Position numbers and translations under genes: made by a program. From positions 24,403,894 to 24,467,893 of the forward strand of contig NC_051432.1 in assembly GCF_001649575.2 (NCBI RefSeq): 64,000 bases of DNA, in the 5' to 3' direction. The stretch is from Kryptolebias marmoratus. Taxonomy: Eukaryota > Chordata > Actinopteri > Cyprinodontiformes > Rivulidae. The notes under the pieces are model-generated. The model worked only from the letters and a program-made list of their open reading frames with translations, did no database searches and had not been told where the DNA came from. The number at the start of each line of letters is the position of its first letter. The stretch's first letter is position 1. Shown here piece after piece: positions 53,191 to 64,000 of this stretch.

Positions 53191-53418
53191 CTTTAAAGCA
53201 GGGGTGGCCAATCCTGGTCCTCCAGGGCCACTATCCTGCAGGTTTTACTTGTTCCTCTGCTCCAACACACCTGATTTGAATCAATGGGTGATTAACAGGC
53301 TTCTGCAGAACATGAAGAGGTGATTTAACCTCTGAATCAGGTGTTGGAGCAGAGAAACAAGTAAAACCTGCAGGATAGTGGCCCTCGGGGACCAGGATTG
53401 CCCACCCCTGCTTTAAAG
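53191..53418. mobile_element. hAT-type foldback MITE (copy 3)
   Basis: Element 53199-53410 flanked by the exact 8-bp duplication CTTTAAAG. Termini CAGGGGTGGCCAATCC and ATTGCCCACCCCTG are well preserved, so this is the cleanest copy in the window. Confidence 0.93.
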
Positions 53419-54084
53419 CATATTCACTCATAGTTGTATTGAGAGTTGTCTCCTTGCTGTTCCACGGTGTAATCTCTGCTCAGGAAAATGGTAAACTGGA
53501 AGGAATGACATCTTTCTGAAATCTTTTTTTTCCCCGACTGAGACATCACAGAAAGATGAAAGGCATTAAATGAAGAACAGACCTCTGGACGAAATCACTT
53601 TATGACCACGCTGGCTGTGACTCAGAGGAAGAGGTTTGTAACCAACAGGAAGGTCTGTGGTTACAGCTACAGTTTCCACCACTTTACTTTGAAGTGCCTG
53701 TTGTTTTCATGAACCATTGAATCTGACGTGAACTGTAGCACACAGAGAGGTCAGCAGACAGTAAAGTCAGCTCATTTACTGTAAGAGGGGTGGTAATTAT
53801 GAAGTTTCCTGACTGCTAATAACCTCACAGCTGACATTTTGAACAGCAACATCAGTAAAATCCCAGGTGCAGCCATTTACCCTGAATTATCCTCAACAAG
53901 GAACCGTTAGTGTCGTTTCAGTGACAGACACACACTCGCCACGTAACTACAAGACAATTCATCCTCTTCAGTGCCGACTGCTTTGTTTCACAACACTGAT
54001 ATTTCTGAATAGTTGTTTTCACAGAGTGAGGAAAAAGGATAACATTCATGTGATTTCATCATGAACATCCAGTTTTGGAAGTGA

Positions 54085-54510
54085 AGTGAAGTGAAATTTA
54101 TTTATATAGCACTTTTCAGCGTTCCAAAGTGCTTTACAACACAGAATCAAATACAGAAATAAAAACATCAACCAGGTAATTTTAGCTAATGCAATAAACT
54201 TTCCTCTAAGAGGAGGCATTTGAAATACAGAGATAAAAACATCAAAATCAAATACAGATAACTTTCACAGAGTAATGAGTATGATTGGTATAACTATAAC
54301 AGGTAATTTGAGTAAACTAACAATCTCTCAGTCGGTCAGTGATGTATAACCTAAACAACAATCAGGTACAGAAATACAGAGATAAGGATGGCTTTTCAGA
54401 GGTATTACATATAATCCATCCATTTTCTGCACCAGCTTCTCCTTTCCGGGTCGCGGGGAGCTGGTGCCCGTCTCCAGCAGTCCCTGAGAGAGGCGAGGTT
54501 ATCCAGACGT
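54085..54510. mobile_element. Retroelement-tail repeats (two types)
   Basis: GAAATTTATTTATATAGCAC followed by TTTTCAGCGTTCCAAAGTG and CTTTACAACACAGAATC is a known fish repeat start. From 54414, CCATCCATTTTCTGCACCAG, then TTCTCCTTTCCGGGTCGCGG and GGAGCTGGTGCC is the very common teleost LINE-derived 3' sequence. Neither encodes protein. Confidence 0.6.
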
Positions 54511-54574
54511 AGAAGATGAATCATTAGAAAGCTTTTTTTGTGTTTAAAATTAACCTCCTCAAGATTTAAGCAAA

Positions 54575-54930
54575 GATGTTGCACAGTGTGTATGATATCA
54601 GCTACTACTGCACCAATTTTTAGCTCAATTTTTGGTAAAGAATGACTGCATTAAAGCCATTTTTGTATTTGTTAAGGTCACTTAGCTGTGGCGGACATCT
54701 TGAATTGAGTTGACTCCAAAATTTAATCCATTGTAGATGAACATCTGTAAGTTCCTTTAAAATCCGTCCAGTGGTTCATGAGATATTTGGCTAACAGGCA
54801 GACAGAATTGACTCAAATAGTTAACGGTAACATTTTAAGAACAGGTCTCGCATGATGTAAAAGCTGGAGATGACTCTCAGCTACTTTGGTGGCCATTTTG
54901 AATTTGGTTGAGTACAAAAATGATTCAGTT
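54575..54930 (+). repeat. R1 dispersed repeat
   Basis: ATCAGCTACTACTGCACC, TGTGGCGGACATCTTGAATT and GGTTCATGAGATATTTGGCT. A second fragment (GACTCTCAGCTACTTTGGTG, GCCATTTTGAATTTGG) follows directly. Confidence 0.82.
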
Positions 54931-55330
54931 CCGTTCAAAGATCACACAAACATGAAACGTGAAGCATTTACCTCAATAAACATAAATATGTCACCTTTTT
55001 AAAACTCTTCCTCTCACCCAAACAGCCGGCGATTATTCTTTGAGTTTTAAAGAGCAAACTTCTGTTCCCCTTCATTATTTCTCAGTCTTGTAGGAGCCGT
55101 TGGTCTGCCTTCCTTTCTTACTCCACAGACCTGTCTGACACTGAGCTGCTGCACAGGAAGCGCCTCCCGTTTGTTCTCTCCACTTCCTGCCATGCAGCCC
55201 GTTTGTCAGCAGCCGAGACGCTGCGCTGGGTTTCCTCTGCTGGCATTTTGATTTGATACGATTGAGATGCAGCCAATTAGTGTGAGCCGTGAAGCTCAGG
55301 GTCTGTGAGGAATGAAAGATGCAACAACAA

Positions 55331-55339
55331 CAACACACA

Positions 55340-55372
<33 letters not shown>
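55331..55372. repeat. (CA)n microsatellite
   Basis: About 20 CA units preceded by AACAACAACAA. It gives a poly-Cys/Val open frame on the other strand, which is an artefact. Confidence 0.93.
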
Positions 55373-55373
<1 letters not shown>

Positions 55374-55742
55374 GGTGTCAGCAGCTTCATCTGATAACCT
55401 TATCTCTCAGGTTCACAGCACATGACGGATTCTTCTTGATATGGGAAATATATTTTTGTCGTTTTATTTTATTTTTTTTTTTTGGAAACAAAAACACAAC
55501 TCATTTATATTTCTTAACAAAAAGGTTTTCTTGCTGGAATAATTGTCAGCAAGAATCATTATGAAACAGCTTTCTGACATTCTAGCGTGACTCTTTGATC
55601 GCATAAACTCGATAATATTGCTTGACTTCACGTGTTCTCCCAAAATAACTCAGAGATTCATAACAACCCTTGACATTCCCTAACAAACGTTCTTATGTTT
55701 TGAGCAACAAATGGCTAATTTCCTATCATATTTATTTAAATT

Positions 55743-57372
55743 AAAGGGACAGATTGGCCATTTTTGTGAATTTTCTGTCAAATAGTTATCAGTTAATACC
55801 TTTTTATAAGCCATTTTTAAATTGTTTTTTCAGGCTTATAAAACAACGCTTTCTCAAAAATGTCATACAGCTGTGAATGAATATCACACCTCTACACTTT
55901 TGCATGACACTGTTTGTTTTCTCAGCTGAACAACGACCATGTTACTATGCAAATATCTGCTTGCTGAGCACAGATAGGTCGTGAAACTGTGAATGCATCC
56001 TTTCACCGGGAGTTGAGTAAATCTTTGAAGTCGACTGGATGTGTTGATCAGGTGGAGTGAAAGATTCAGCAGACGTGAGAGATTGACGTTCGTGTAACAC
56101 AAGCGTGGTTTGGGTGAGAAAACATATAAACTAAACAAACGATGTGGAGCAAGGGGGGTCCAATCTTGGTCCTCGAGAGCCACCATCCTGCATGTTTTAC
56201 TTGTTCCTCTGCTCTAAAACACCTGATTTGAATCTATGGGTGATTAACAGGCTTCTGCAGAACAAGCAGAGGTGATTTAACCTCTGAATCAGGTGTGTTG
56301 GAGCAGAGAAACAGGTAAAACATGCAGGATAGAGGCCATGGAGGACCCCTGATGTAGAGGTTTAACATTAGCTATCGAGCGTTCTTTCACAACCGCACAG
56401 TCGCCTGATTAATGATGCAAGTGGCGAACGTGCAAATATGTTTTTGTTCCCCCATTTTTGACTTAAAATGTTTTCTGATTCCAGTTTTAGTTACAAACTA
56501 AAAACATACTATCAAAAGTAATCTCCACATATAACACCTTTCTCCATCTGCTTTGTGTTTGCTTTACAGTGCAGCTCTGCAAAACTCTGGTTGCCAGATA
56601 TACGATAATTATTGTATTTATTTAGGGTTTATACAAAATACGATAAATAGTTTTTGAAAAGACCAATTATATAATAGTTTGGACATTTCCGTGCACCAAT
56701 AAAAAACTTTTTATTCGCATGAACTCCCACTTATCATCAGAAAGTCCAACTCGACCAGCCTCTCCAGGTACGCCAACCCCCCCTCCTCTGCTGTGCACGA
56801 CACACACCTCATCTTTAACTTCCCAATTATCCCTGATTTTACTACAAATCAGAGAGAATAGAGTAAAAAAAAGAGAGAGATCACACTAATTAAGAGCACA
56901 AGATATTCAGGAGTTCATAAAAAGTGGGAAATTGTTCTTTTAGTCACATCTACTCTGACCGGAGGTGGAGCTCATCTGTATGCAGGTGAGCATTTTTAGG
57001 CTGAACACGACAAACACTCGACAAAAAGTGGACTAATTATGGCCTAAAAGTGAAAGTTTTGTAAATGTCTGCATTGGTTTCATATGAGCACAGTTTGAAC
57101 CTAAGTCTCCTGAATGAAAATGTGAAACAATATTCATTAATGACCATTTATTTGTAACACAACTAGACACTAATGCACACCATTATGCTGTTTTTGAGAA
57201 AGAGTTGTTTTATAAATCTAATGGGCCATTCATTTGGCTGAATGAAGACGCATGTCCTTTTCTCCATACTCTGTTCTTTGTGACTGATGTTGCAGTTGAT
57301 AAGGTACTAACTACTGATAACTATCTGACAGAACCTCGCTTCAAAAATGATCAGACTGTCCCTTTAAGATGG
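55743..57372 (+). mobile_element. R3 MITE-like element with nested insertion
   Basis: The left end TTAAAGGGACAGATTGGCC and the right end GATCAGACTGTCCCTTTAAG are inverted. The right part is homologous to 24.29-24.51 kb (GACAGAACCTCGCTTCAAAA). A hAT-type MITE is inserted inside at 56150. The middle (about 56400-57100) does not match the shorter copies, so it may hold further insertions. Confidence 0.55.
56142..56359. mobile_element. hAT-type foldback MITE (copy 4), nested in R3
   Basis: Element 56150-56351 with flanking 8-mers ATGTGGAG and ATGTAGAG (one mismatch). The termini CAAGGGGGGTCCAATC and GGAGGACCCCTG are decayed. The surrounding sequence (AAACAAAC ... AGGTTTAAC) belongs to R3. Confidence 0.8.
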
Positions 57373-57493
57373 GTTGTTTTGCTGCAGTTGACTTTCTTTA
57401 CAGCAAAGAGAAAACTGATCCATCCTCTCAGAATTCTATATGTTTCTTGGTCTGCTGCATTCTTATCACCTAACATAACCCTCCTCATTGATG

Positions 57494-57495
<2 letters not shown>

Positions 57496-57526
<31 letters not shown>
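57496..57526. repeat. (CA)n microsatellite
   Basis: About 15 CA units. It extends an open frame on the + strand that has no other support. Confidence 0.9.
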
Positions 57527-57527
<1 letters not shown>

Positions 57528-57529
57528 CA

Positions 57530-58300
57530 GCGGCTTCCTTCACAGCCTGAGTCACTCCTATCGCTCATAATGCACGGGCCAGGACACAAGTCATCGCCAA
57601 GCAGAGGAGAGAGGAGGCAGCGGCGGGTGGAGCACGCTGTCTGTTGCGCATTAATAGCAGACGTTTGATGGGAAGGCAGGAGCAGGCAGGGATTAAATAT
57701 TCAGGGAGGATGATTACATGATGGGCAGTGGTGAGCCTGGTGTGTAACAGGATCTACTGGATGATGTTTGTGGCAGCTGAGGTCAGTGTGTGTGAGTGAC
57801 TCCAAGTGTCAGTTTCTATCAGCACAGGAGGTGTCGTGTCAACCTTTTCTGAAACTTAATGCCTACTTACTGCTCGCCAGATGTGATGGTGGCTGAGGAG
57901 ACGGCCTCGTCCCTAATATAATCAAAGTGACACGGTGCTGCGAAAGCCTCCAGTCGCCCCTCACTTCTTTATATTTAGCTTCCAGTGAGTCAGACTTTCA
58001 ATTTTCAGGCTCTCTAAAGAGATTTTCAACTTTTTCTTTGGACATCAGTTATGTTCAGAAACAAGGTACGGGTCATTACTTTAGTGAAGAATTGTTGAAT
58101 GAGGTAGAAGCAATTGATATGAAGGTAAAAACAGGAAATCCTCACAACAAATATAAGTTTGTGTGAGAAAAACATGTCAGAGTCATTTTATTATGAAGCA
58201 CGGTTAAAATGATGCCAGGTGGACCAAAAGCACAGTCCTAAGAAAAGAAAATACAATAAAAATACAAAACAAAACAGAGGAATCCATAAACAAAAACAAA
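57530..58300. other. Intergenic segment without recognised content
   Basis: Mildly GC-richer DNA (GCAGAGGAGAGAGGAGGCAG region) with no convincing ORF, splice-flanked coding block or named repeat. A regulatory element is possible but cannot be shown here. Confidence 0.3.
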
Positions 58301-58309
58301 AGATCATTT

Positions 58310-58860
58310 TATGTTGAGAAATGACAGTTGTAGCCATTTTGGTCAAATCTTAAAAATAACGTTAAGTGCATTCTCACACAGCTAGAGTTGGTGTTGTGAC
58401 TGACTCAACTATTATAACACCAAAGTCTATCACAGTATCTATAAAACTGACTAAATAATAGCCATTTTTTTGTGTTTTCTAAGGTCATTTGGTTTTGGCG
58501 GCCATTTTGAATTGGGTTGGCTTCAAATTCTAATCAATTGTAAAGATAATTCCAGTGATTATATCCTAAATGTTTCAATGAAATCTTTCCTGTGACAAAA
58601 AGACGTGACTCCAAATGGTTTACGTCTGTTAGTGTTCAGAATAAGTGGGGAGGGGGATCAGTCGCAAAGTTAGGTGGCTGTGGCAGCCGTCTTGAATTAG
58701 GGTGACAAAAATCAATTAGTTGTAGATGAACATCCAATGATTGCTTTCTGAGAGTTTCATTCAAACTGCTGCAGTGGTTCATGAGATATTTTAGTAACAA
58801 ACTCACACGTCTGTGGGTGGGAAGCTGAAAGGCGAAGGCAGGCAATAATAAAATTAAAAA
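58310..58860 (+). repeat. R1 repeat, compound copy
   Basis: Two + copies: one with GGCGGCCATTTTGAATTGGG, then one with GGCAGCCGTCTTGAATTAGG and GTTCATGAGATATTTTAGTA. It finishes GGCGAAGGCAGGCAATAATA, the non-palindromic R1 end. Confidence 0.83.
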
Positions 58861-58869
58861 TTAGATTAG

Positions 58870-61800
58870 ATAGATAGATTAAATCAAGTTGCTTATCACT
58901 ACTTAAATCAAAAGCCAATGAAAAATTATTTTTTCAAAGTGCCTTGAAACTCCCAGAAGTCAAAGAAGTTTTTAAATAAATCTTTTTGGCACAAGATGAG
59001 TCACTGCAGAGACATCTCTGTGTTTGAGTCCAAACTGGAGAACAATTAGGAGCATCTAACTGTCAACCTCTGCTAAAGGAAAAACTCAGATTAGTTTCTG
59101 AAATTGTGGGATTTAGGTCTTCAGAATGTGACCAAAACTGGAATACTCCACGTCGCTTAATTTGATTATTGCTTATTCTCATTCATACTGTCCTTTCCAG
59201 AGTAAAACCCTAATCAATCAATGTGCATGTGAGCAGTTTAAGGTGAAAATATGCGTTGAAGCAGTCTTCCACCCGTCTTGTATGAGACTATAATCACTGT
59301 CATTCGCTGTCCTCAACATCGTCCCTTCCTTTTCCCTTCATCCTGCAGCAGCAATGCTTCAGTGCTCAGCTGAACAAATGAGTGCTCAGACCCACTCGCC
59401 ATTCAGCAAGGACTTGTTCTGCTGCCGCCCCATTGGCTTTAAGAGATATTTGTCGTCGGGAGTGGTGATAAAAGCACAGACATCATGGTAATAAAAAGGA
59501 TCACGGGCTCTGGGAAGGACTGGCTTTCCTTCTGTCCTTCTTTGCCGGCTCTTAGTTTTAACATCGGCGCTGTGGTCTGTACTTGCATGTGTCTCGTCTG
59601 GATCTTGATGGAAGGGGAGGGGGAATGTGACAGAGGGGAAACAGATTACTTGAAGGATTTCCGGTGCGTAAACACTGGAAAGTTTATTAAACTGTACTTG
59701 TAAAAGTCCTTGAGGAAAGTCGTGAAGAAGGACAAAAAACACAAAAGGACTTCTGACACTCTGGAGGAGGCTGTGACCAAAAGGCTTCTGTGTTAAGATT
59801 TTTATGCAGTACATCAGTGGGATGAGCTCTGAATGTTAAATGTGTACCATCAGCTTGCAGCAGGAGATGTATCGATTAGTGCCCAACTAGTCATTAAAGT
59901 TCTTGTTTCAGGACAAACGTGGGCTTGGTCCAAACACAGCATTCTGCATGGAAAATTAACATTTTATTTACATATAAAATGTTCAATAGTTTGCAAAATA
60001 ATTCAACATATTTAAATAAATGTTGACCTATTAGGGTTTTTAGTGGCTGATAGTAATGCCAGTGTTTAGAAATCAGGGCAGTCAGTGGTTGATTTATGAA
60101 ACTGACCTGTTTGTTTTCGGCCAATAAATATAACAGTTTATTATTATTACACATTATTAATTTAGTGATTTACCCTGAGGCCCGATGTGTATACCTTCTG
60201 ACCTACACCACAGTTTATTAAAGGTTTGCTAAGAATGCAGTTTTCTTTGCAGAAACTTAATGTTTTCTATGCAACCAGTTAAATAAACATAAGAAGTTAC
60301 AGTCTTCCAAATTTATTTTAATTTTATTTACTCATTTTTGTAAAAATCAGCCCTGTAGTCTGTTCAGCTTTTTTTGGAGTGTGTTGGTGTTGTACTGAAA
60401 AGCACAAATAACTCAAAGATCTCTGTCAAAAAGTGTAACACTGTATGCTGCTTGTTGCTATACAGGAAATGTGTTACATAAATAATGTGTGATTTAATTT
60501 GATTTTAATTGACTTAGGAGCTGACCACAAAGAGGCGTCCACACAGAGAGGATGTTTGAGGAGCTCCAAGTTCTGAAGTTGAAAAAAAAATCTTGAAACA
60601 CCACAGTTGAGTTGAGTTGACCTAATCTATGACCAAAGTGTGTCCTCTTGTTCTCGTATTTAAATTTCACACCAACCATGTTAGGTTTATGGGCATGCCC
60701 CATGCTTTGCTTCCTGTTTTTGGTGTGTTTTTGCACCACATACAAGTCTGGCACAGTTACCACAACATTTTGAGCCACGTGTTTCCGTGTTTACAAAGAT
60801 ATATTGAGAGACAAGAAATAAAAAAGATTGTTTTAGAAAAAAATGTGATAAATTCTTAGTGTGCTCAGATGTAACTTAGAGTTTAAAAACAGCAAAAATT
60901 GACCTAATTAATTGTCTGACTGATCAGCTGGTTTGAATAGAAACTGAAAACTGCTTAGTGAAATGTGTGAACTTTATTTGTCTTTGTTCTGCACAACCAA
61001 TAATAGTGAAAACTCTACTCTACAGACACATTTAATAACTAATAATTATCAGCTATGCATCACATTAAACAGGTAAACTAACTGGACTTCCTGGACTCAT
61101 TTAGAACCGTCCATCTTTTGGCAATGTTTGATTATTAAATCTGTAAAAGCATCAATGGGATTCTCAGTTTAAGATGATTCAGGATGATAAAACCAGAAGC
61201 AAAGTTTCGTCGTCCCACCTTCTCCTTCACGTTTTGCTGAGCAGTAGTGGTTACTGATGCTGCTGCCAGATACAACGCACACGTTTTGATTAGGCTCAAA
61301 TACCTTTACTGATTAATCCAATTAATTAAGCAGCTGAACAGTGAGCCAAGTAATAACATAGTTGAGCTTTGTGTGCAAATTTAATTTGACAGATTTGTGG
61401 TGCGTACAGTTAAAAAGCTTCTTCAAATGTGGGTGAGGAGCAGAGAAGCCGTTAGAACAGAAAAGAAGGTAGATGGAGAAAGAGAGCGTTTGAGAAAAAT
61501 GAGGGAGTGAAATCCTCTCTGACCTCCACCACCGGTTAGCCTGAGGATGTCGATGTGAGCTGCTGAAGGACACACAGGCTGAACTTTCAAAATATAAAAG
61601 TAACCTGGGCAGCTTTTAAATAAAAACTATTAGGACAATAGTTTTAAAACTGATATGAATGAATAAAACACATACGACTGTCAAACAGTAAAAGCAGGTT
61701 TTTGACTTTATGTGTTTGTGAGCAATAACCTCATCAACCACTAGATAGTTAATGATCAATCCCTCCAGGATTTCGTGGGCATTTTTTGTGATTGTTACAG

Positions 61801-62470
61801 GCTAAAATGCCTGATTTCGTCTGTCATTTTCCTAAAAGTTGCGATAAAAAGTTGTGATTTTGTTTTTTACTAAAATCAATAAAAAACCATAACTTTTAAT
61901 ATACAAACCAAAAATACTTACTAGTTTTGTAAGATAATTGCCAATAAACATTGCCATTCTCAAAAGGTGCTTTATTTGAGAACTTTGATAGCTTATAAAC
62001 TGACATTCATGACCATTTCTGGATTGTCCCTCGTCTGCAGCTCTCCTCACATGTTTTGCAGACACAAAGTGTTTGTCGATGCATTTATGTTCCATGATTA
62101 CACTGCAGGACGAGCAAAACAGCTTCCCCCCCACTCTCCTGCAGCTGGGTAAGAAACTGGTTTGCAAATGTGAAGCATTAGCACACATTTTGGCTTCGGT
62201 CGCTGCTCCTGCACGCTCCTGGCATTCTGATGTTAACAGGAAGTGACGTCACGTGTCTTCTTCCTGAGTTATTTGGAGTTATTTTGTATTCCACACTACA
62301 CAAACCCACAAAGAAGACACTAGACCGCAGAAACGGTGGCAAATCACTTTAGAAACAATAAATATTGGGTTAAAGTTGCTGTGTTTTGGGCAAAGTTGCA
62401 AAAAGTTGCGATTTTGCGGGGTTTGCTTGATTTTGCGTTAATTGTTACGATCGCAACATTGTGAAATCCT
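58870..62470. other. Gene-poor intergenic region
   Basis: No gene supported. The longest open frame (minus, 59386-59814, 142 codons) has no recognisable domain, no splice context and biased composition. GTTGCGATTTTGCGGGGTTT near 62406 and TTGTGAAATCCTGGAGGGTC at 62458, mirrored by ATCCCTCCAGGATTTCGTGG at 61759, suggest a repeat with inverted ends spanning about 61.76-62.48 kb. Confidence 0.4.
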
Positions 62471-62478
62471 GGAGGGTC
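61757..62478. mobile_element. Putative DNA element with CCCTCCAGGATTTC terminal inverted repeats
   Basis: The left CCCTCCAGGATTTCGTGGGC and right GAAATCCTGGAGGG are exact inverted matches over 14 bp. The left interior has TAAAAGTTGCGATAAAAAGT and the right interior GCAAAAAGTTGCGATTTTGC, extending the inverted similarity. About 720 bp long with no transposase. The family is not identified. Confidence 0.6.
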
Positions 62479-62479
62479 T

Positions 62480-62900
62480 GAATGATGGTTTTATTGAAAC
62501 TTTCAGAATTGGATATACGTCCACAATTGATTAGATTCTTGTTGTCAACACAAGTCAAGAAGGCCGCCACAGCCAGCTGACATTAGAAAACACATAAATG
62601 GTTTTAACTCAGCCAATATTCCAGACATGGAGCTCAAATGTGGAATGATAGTAGCTGAGAGTCATCCCTAACACATATTTTGAGCACTACACATTGTGCT
62701 ATATTTTTGCATAAAACTTTAAGCAATATCTTTTGGTGTCAGTTCTGTTTGTCTGTTCTTTCATAAGGTCCTTTACAAAGTTTGACCCAAACAGCTTTAA
62801 CTCCGTCTCTTCTTATCATAAGATGATTTGAGTTAAAAACTCTAAATCAAAGTCGTCAAACGATATCCATTCCTTCAAGAAACGCTAGGCCTTTAACTGC
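62480..62900 (-). repeat. R1 dispersed repeat
   Basis: AAGGCCGCCACAGCCAGCTG, ATGGTTTTAACTCAGCCAAT, GTAGCTGAGAGTCATCCC and, at the end, ATCCATTCCTTCAAGAAACG and CTAGGCC. The palindrome is mutated on its right arm. Confidence 0.8.
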
Positions 62901-63859
62901 AGCTTAAACAATGGCCTACTTTTTGTGTTTAATCAAAATGTTTTGCAGCAACAGACAATAGTGTCTTGCTCTAGAGAGGGAGGGGGAAATGTATGACAGA
63001 GGATAGTGGGAAACAATGAAAAAACCTTTTAAACACAAGTTCAATAAAAACAGAGAGATCTGTCAGAAATATTGAGATGGAAACAAAGTTTTTGGCACTC
63101 AGACTCAGTCAATATGAGGCATCTTCATTAAACACTGGCCCCCAAACAGGACAGGATTTCCCATGATGCAATACAAACTTTCAGCAAAGTGTCATTATGA
63201 GTAATTATACCACATTCCTATTTTCAGAGTGGCTGTTTGGCGAATGAAACGTTTACTCTCTTTGAGTCAGAGATCAATGTGGCACAGAGAAGGTACAGAC
63301 ATTAAAGGCTTCAAACCTCTGCTGTTAGATTTCCTGGAAAACAGTCAGAAAATCTCTGTGTCCGGCCAAAACCCAGCAGCGTCCAACATTTAGAGCAGCT
63401 GATTGGAAGATTTCATTTATTTTTGATTCTAATTTTACCTGTGGTAATCTCCAGGCAAGATGTTGCTGTTTTTATTCTCTCTACAGCTTGAGCGGTGTAA
63501 TATTCACTCCTGATTTGGCCTTTGAGCCTTTTTAGCTTTGTTTTTGTTATCAACCAACCCCTGAGGGAAATATCAGGCCCTCCAGGTGGTAAATGATATG
63601 TTTACTAGTTTAACAGCACTGTCAGTACAAGTTGATCTGCATAAAAACAAAATGAAGCATTGTGTGTGTTTGTGTTTGTTGTTTTATAAAGGACTTTTCA
63701 ATTTTCATTTTAGGTTGTAGGGCAACAAAATATGAAAAAAATCCCAAAGGAGTGACTCGGTTTTTCCGTGCAAAAAGTAAATAATCTGAAATTCAACAAA
63801 ATCCTTCAAGACAAACTGATTTTGTGTTACCAAAATGTAACCAACACTAAATATTAGCT

Positions 63860-64000
63860 TTTATTGCCTGCCTCCGAAGGCGAAGGCCTGTGTCTGTCTG
63901 TGTGTGTTTGCCTGTTTTGTTAGCAAAATATCTTTTGATGGATTTAATGAAACTCTCAGAAAGTAATTACTGGACATACATTTTGAACTGATTACCATTT
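63860..64000 (-). repeat. R1 repeat cut by the window end
   Basis: Starts with the non-palindromic terminus TTATTGCCTGCCTCCGAAGG and GCGAAGGCCTGTGTCTG, then TTAGCAAAATATCTTTTGAT and AACTCTCAGAAAGTAATTAC. The rest lies beyond the window. Confidence 0.8.

Noticed and set aside
59386..59814. 142-codon open frame on the minus strand
   Set aside because: No recognisable domain or splice context and an unremarkable composition. It is a chance ORF in intergenic DNA.

Overview
The window is vertebrate nuclear DNA, almost certainly from a ray-finned (teleost) fish. It is AT-rich, its genes are cut into many short GT-AG exons, and the non-coding space is packed with microsatellites, hAT-type foldback MITEs, LINE tails and one repeat family present in about twenty copies. 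GCTAAAAGTAGC-type satellites and the dominant repeat family make me lean towards a cyprinodontiform or other atherinomorph fish, but that is only an impression from memory.

Four protein-coding genes were rebuilt exon by exon. Every splice junction keeps frame and each model sums to a whole number of codons. They are: (1) a GSG1L-type AMPA-receptor auxiliary subunit on the + strand (5 exons, 294 aa); (2) TMC5 on the - strand (19 coding exons, 1016 aa); (3) TMC7 on the + strand (16 coding exons, 738 aa); (4) NOMO, the nodal modulator, on the + strand (31 exons, 1221 aa). TMC5 and TMC7 are head to head with about 3.5 kb between their start codons. TMC7 and NOMO are head to tail, with only about 0.4 kb between the TMC7 poly(A) signal and the NOMO start codon. 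A strong CTCF-like motif lies in that gap.

Layout: 1-2.6 kb, repeat-rich intergenic DNA ending in an E-box-rich minisatellite; 2.7-9.5 kb, GSG1L; 9.5-11.1 kb, AT-rich spacer; 11.1-22.8 kb, TMC5 with several transposons in its introns; 22.8-25.6 kb, divergent intergenic region with a (TATC)n array and LINE remains; 25.7-33.4 kb, TMC7; 33.8-52.4 kb, NOMO; 52.4-64 kb, no gene that I can support, mainly mobile-element debris.

The genes do not form one pathway. TMC5 and TMC7 are ten-pass membrane proteins of the TMC family. GSG1L is a claudin-fold four-pass protein that modulates AMPA receptors. NOMO is an ER membrane glycoprotein of the Nicalin-TMEM147-NOMO (back-of-Sec61/PAT-GEL-BOS translocon) machinery. 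I saw no operon-like system, CRISPR array or prokaryotic-style island. The most unusual signals are a six-fold peptide repeat in the TMC5 C-terminus, the regulatory-motif-bearing high-copy repeat family, two inverted copies of an exon-like element on either side of the gene cluster, and a 36-bp expansion inside a DNA transposon.
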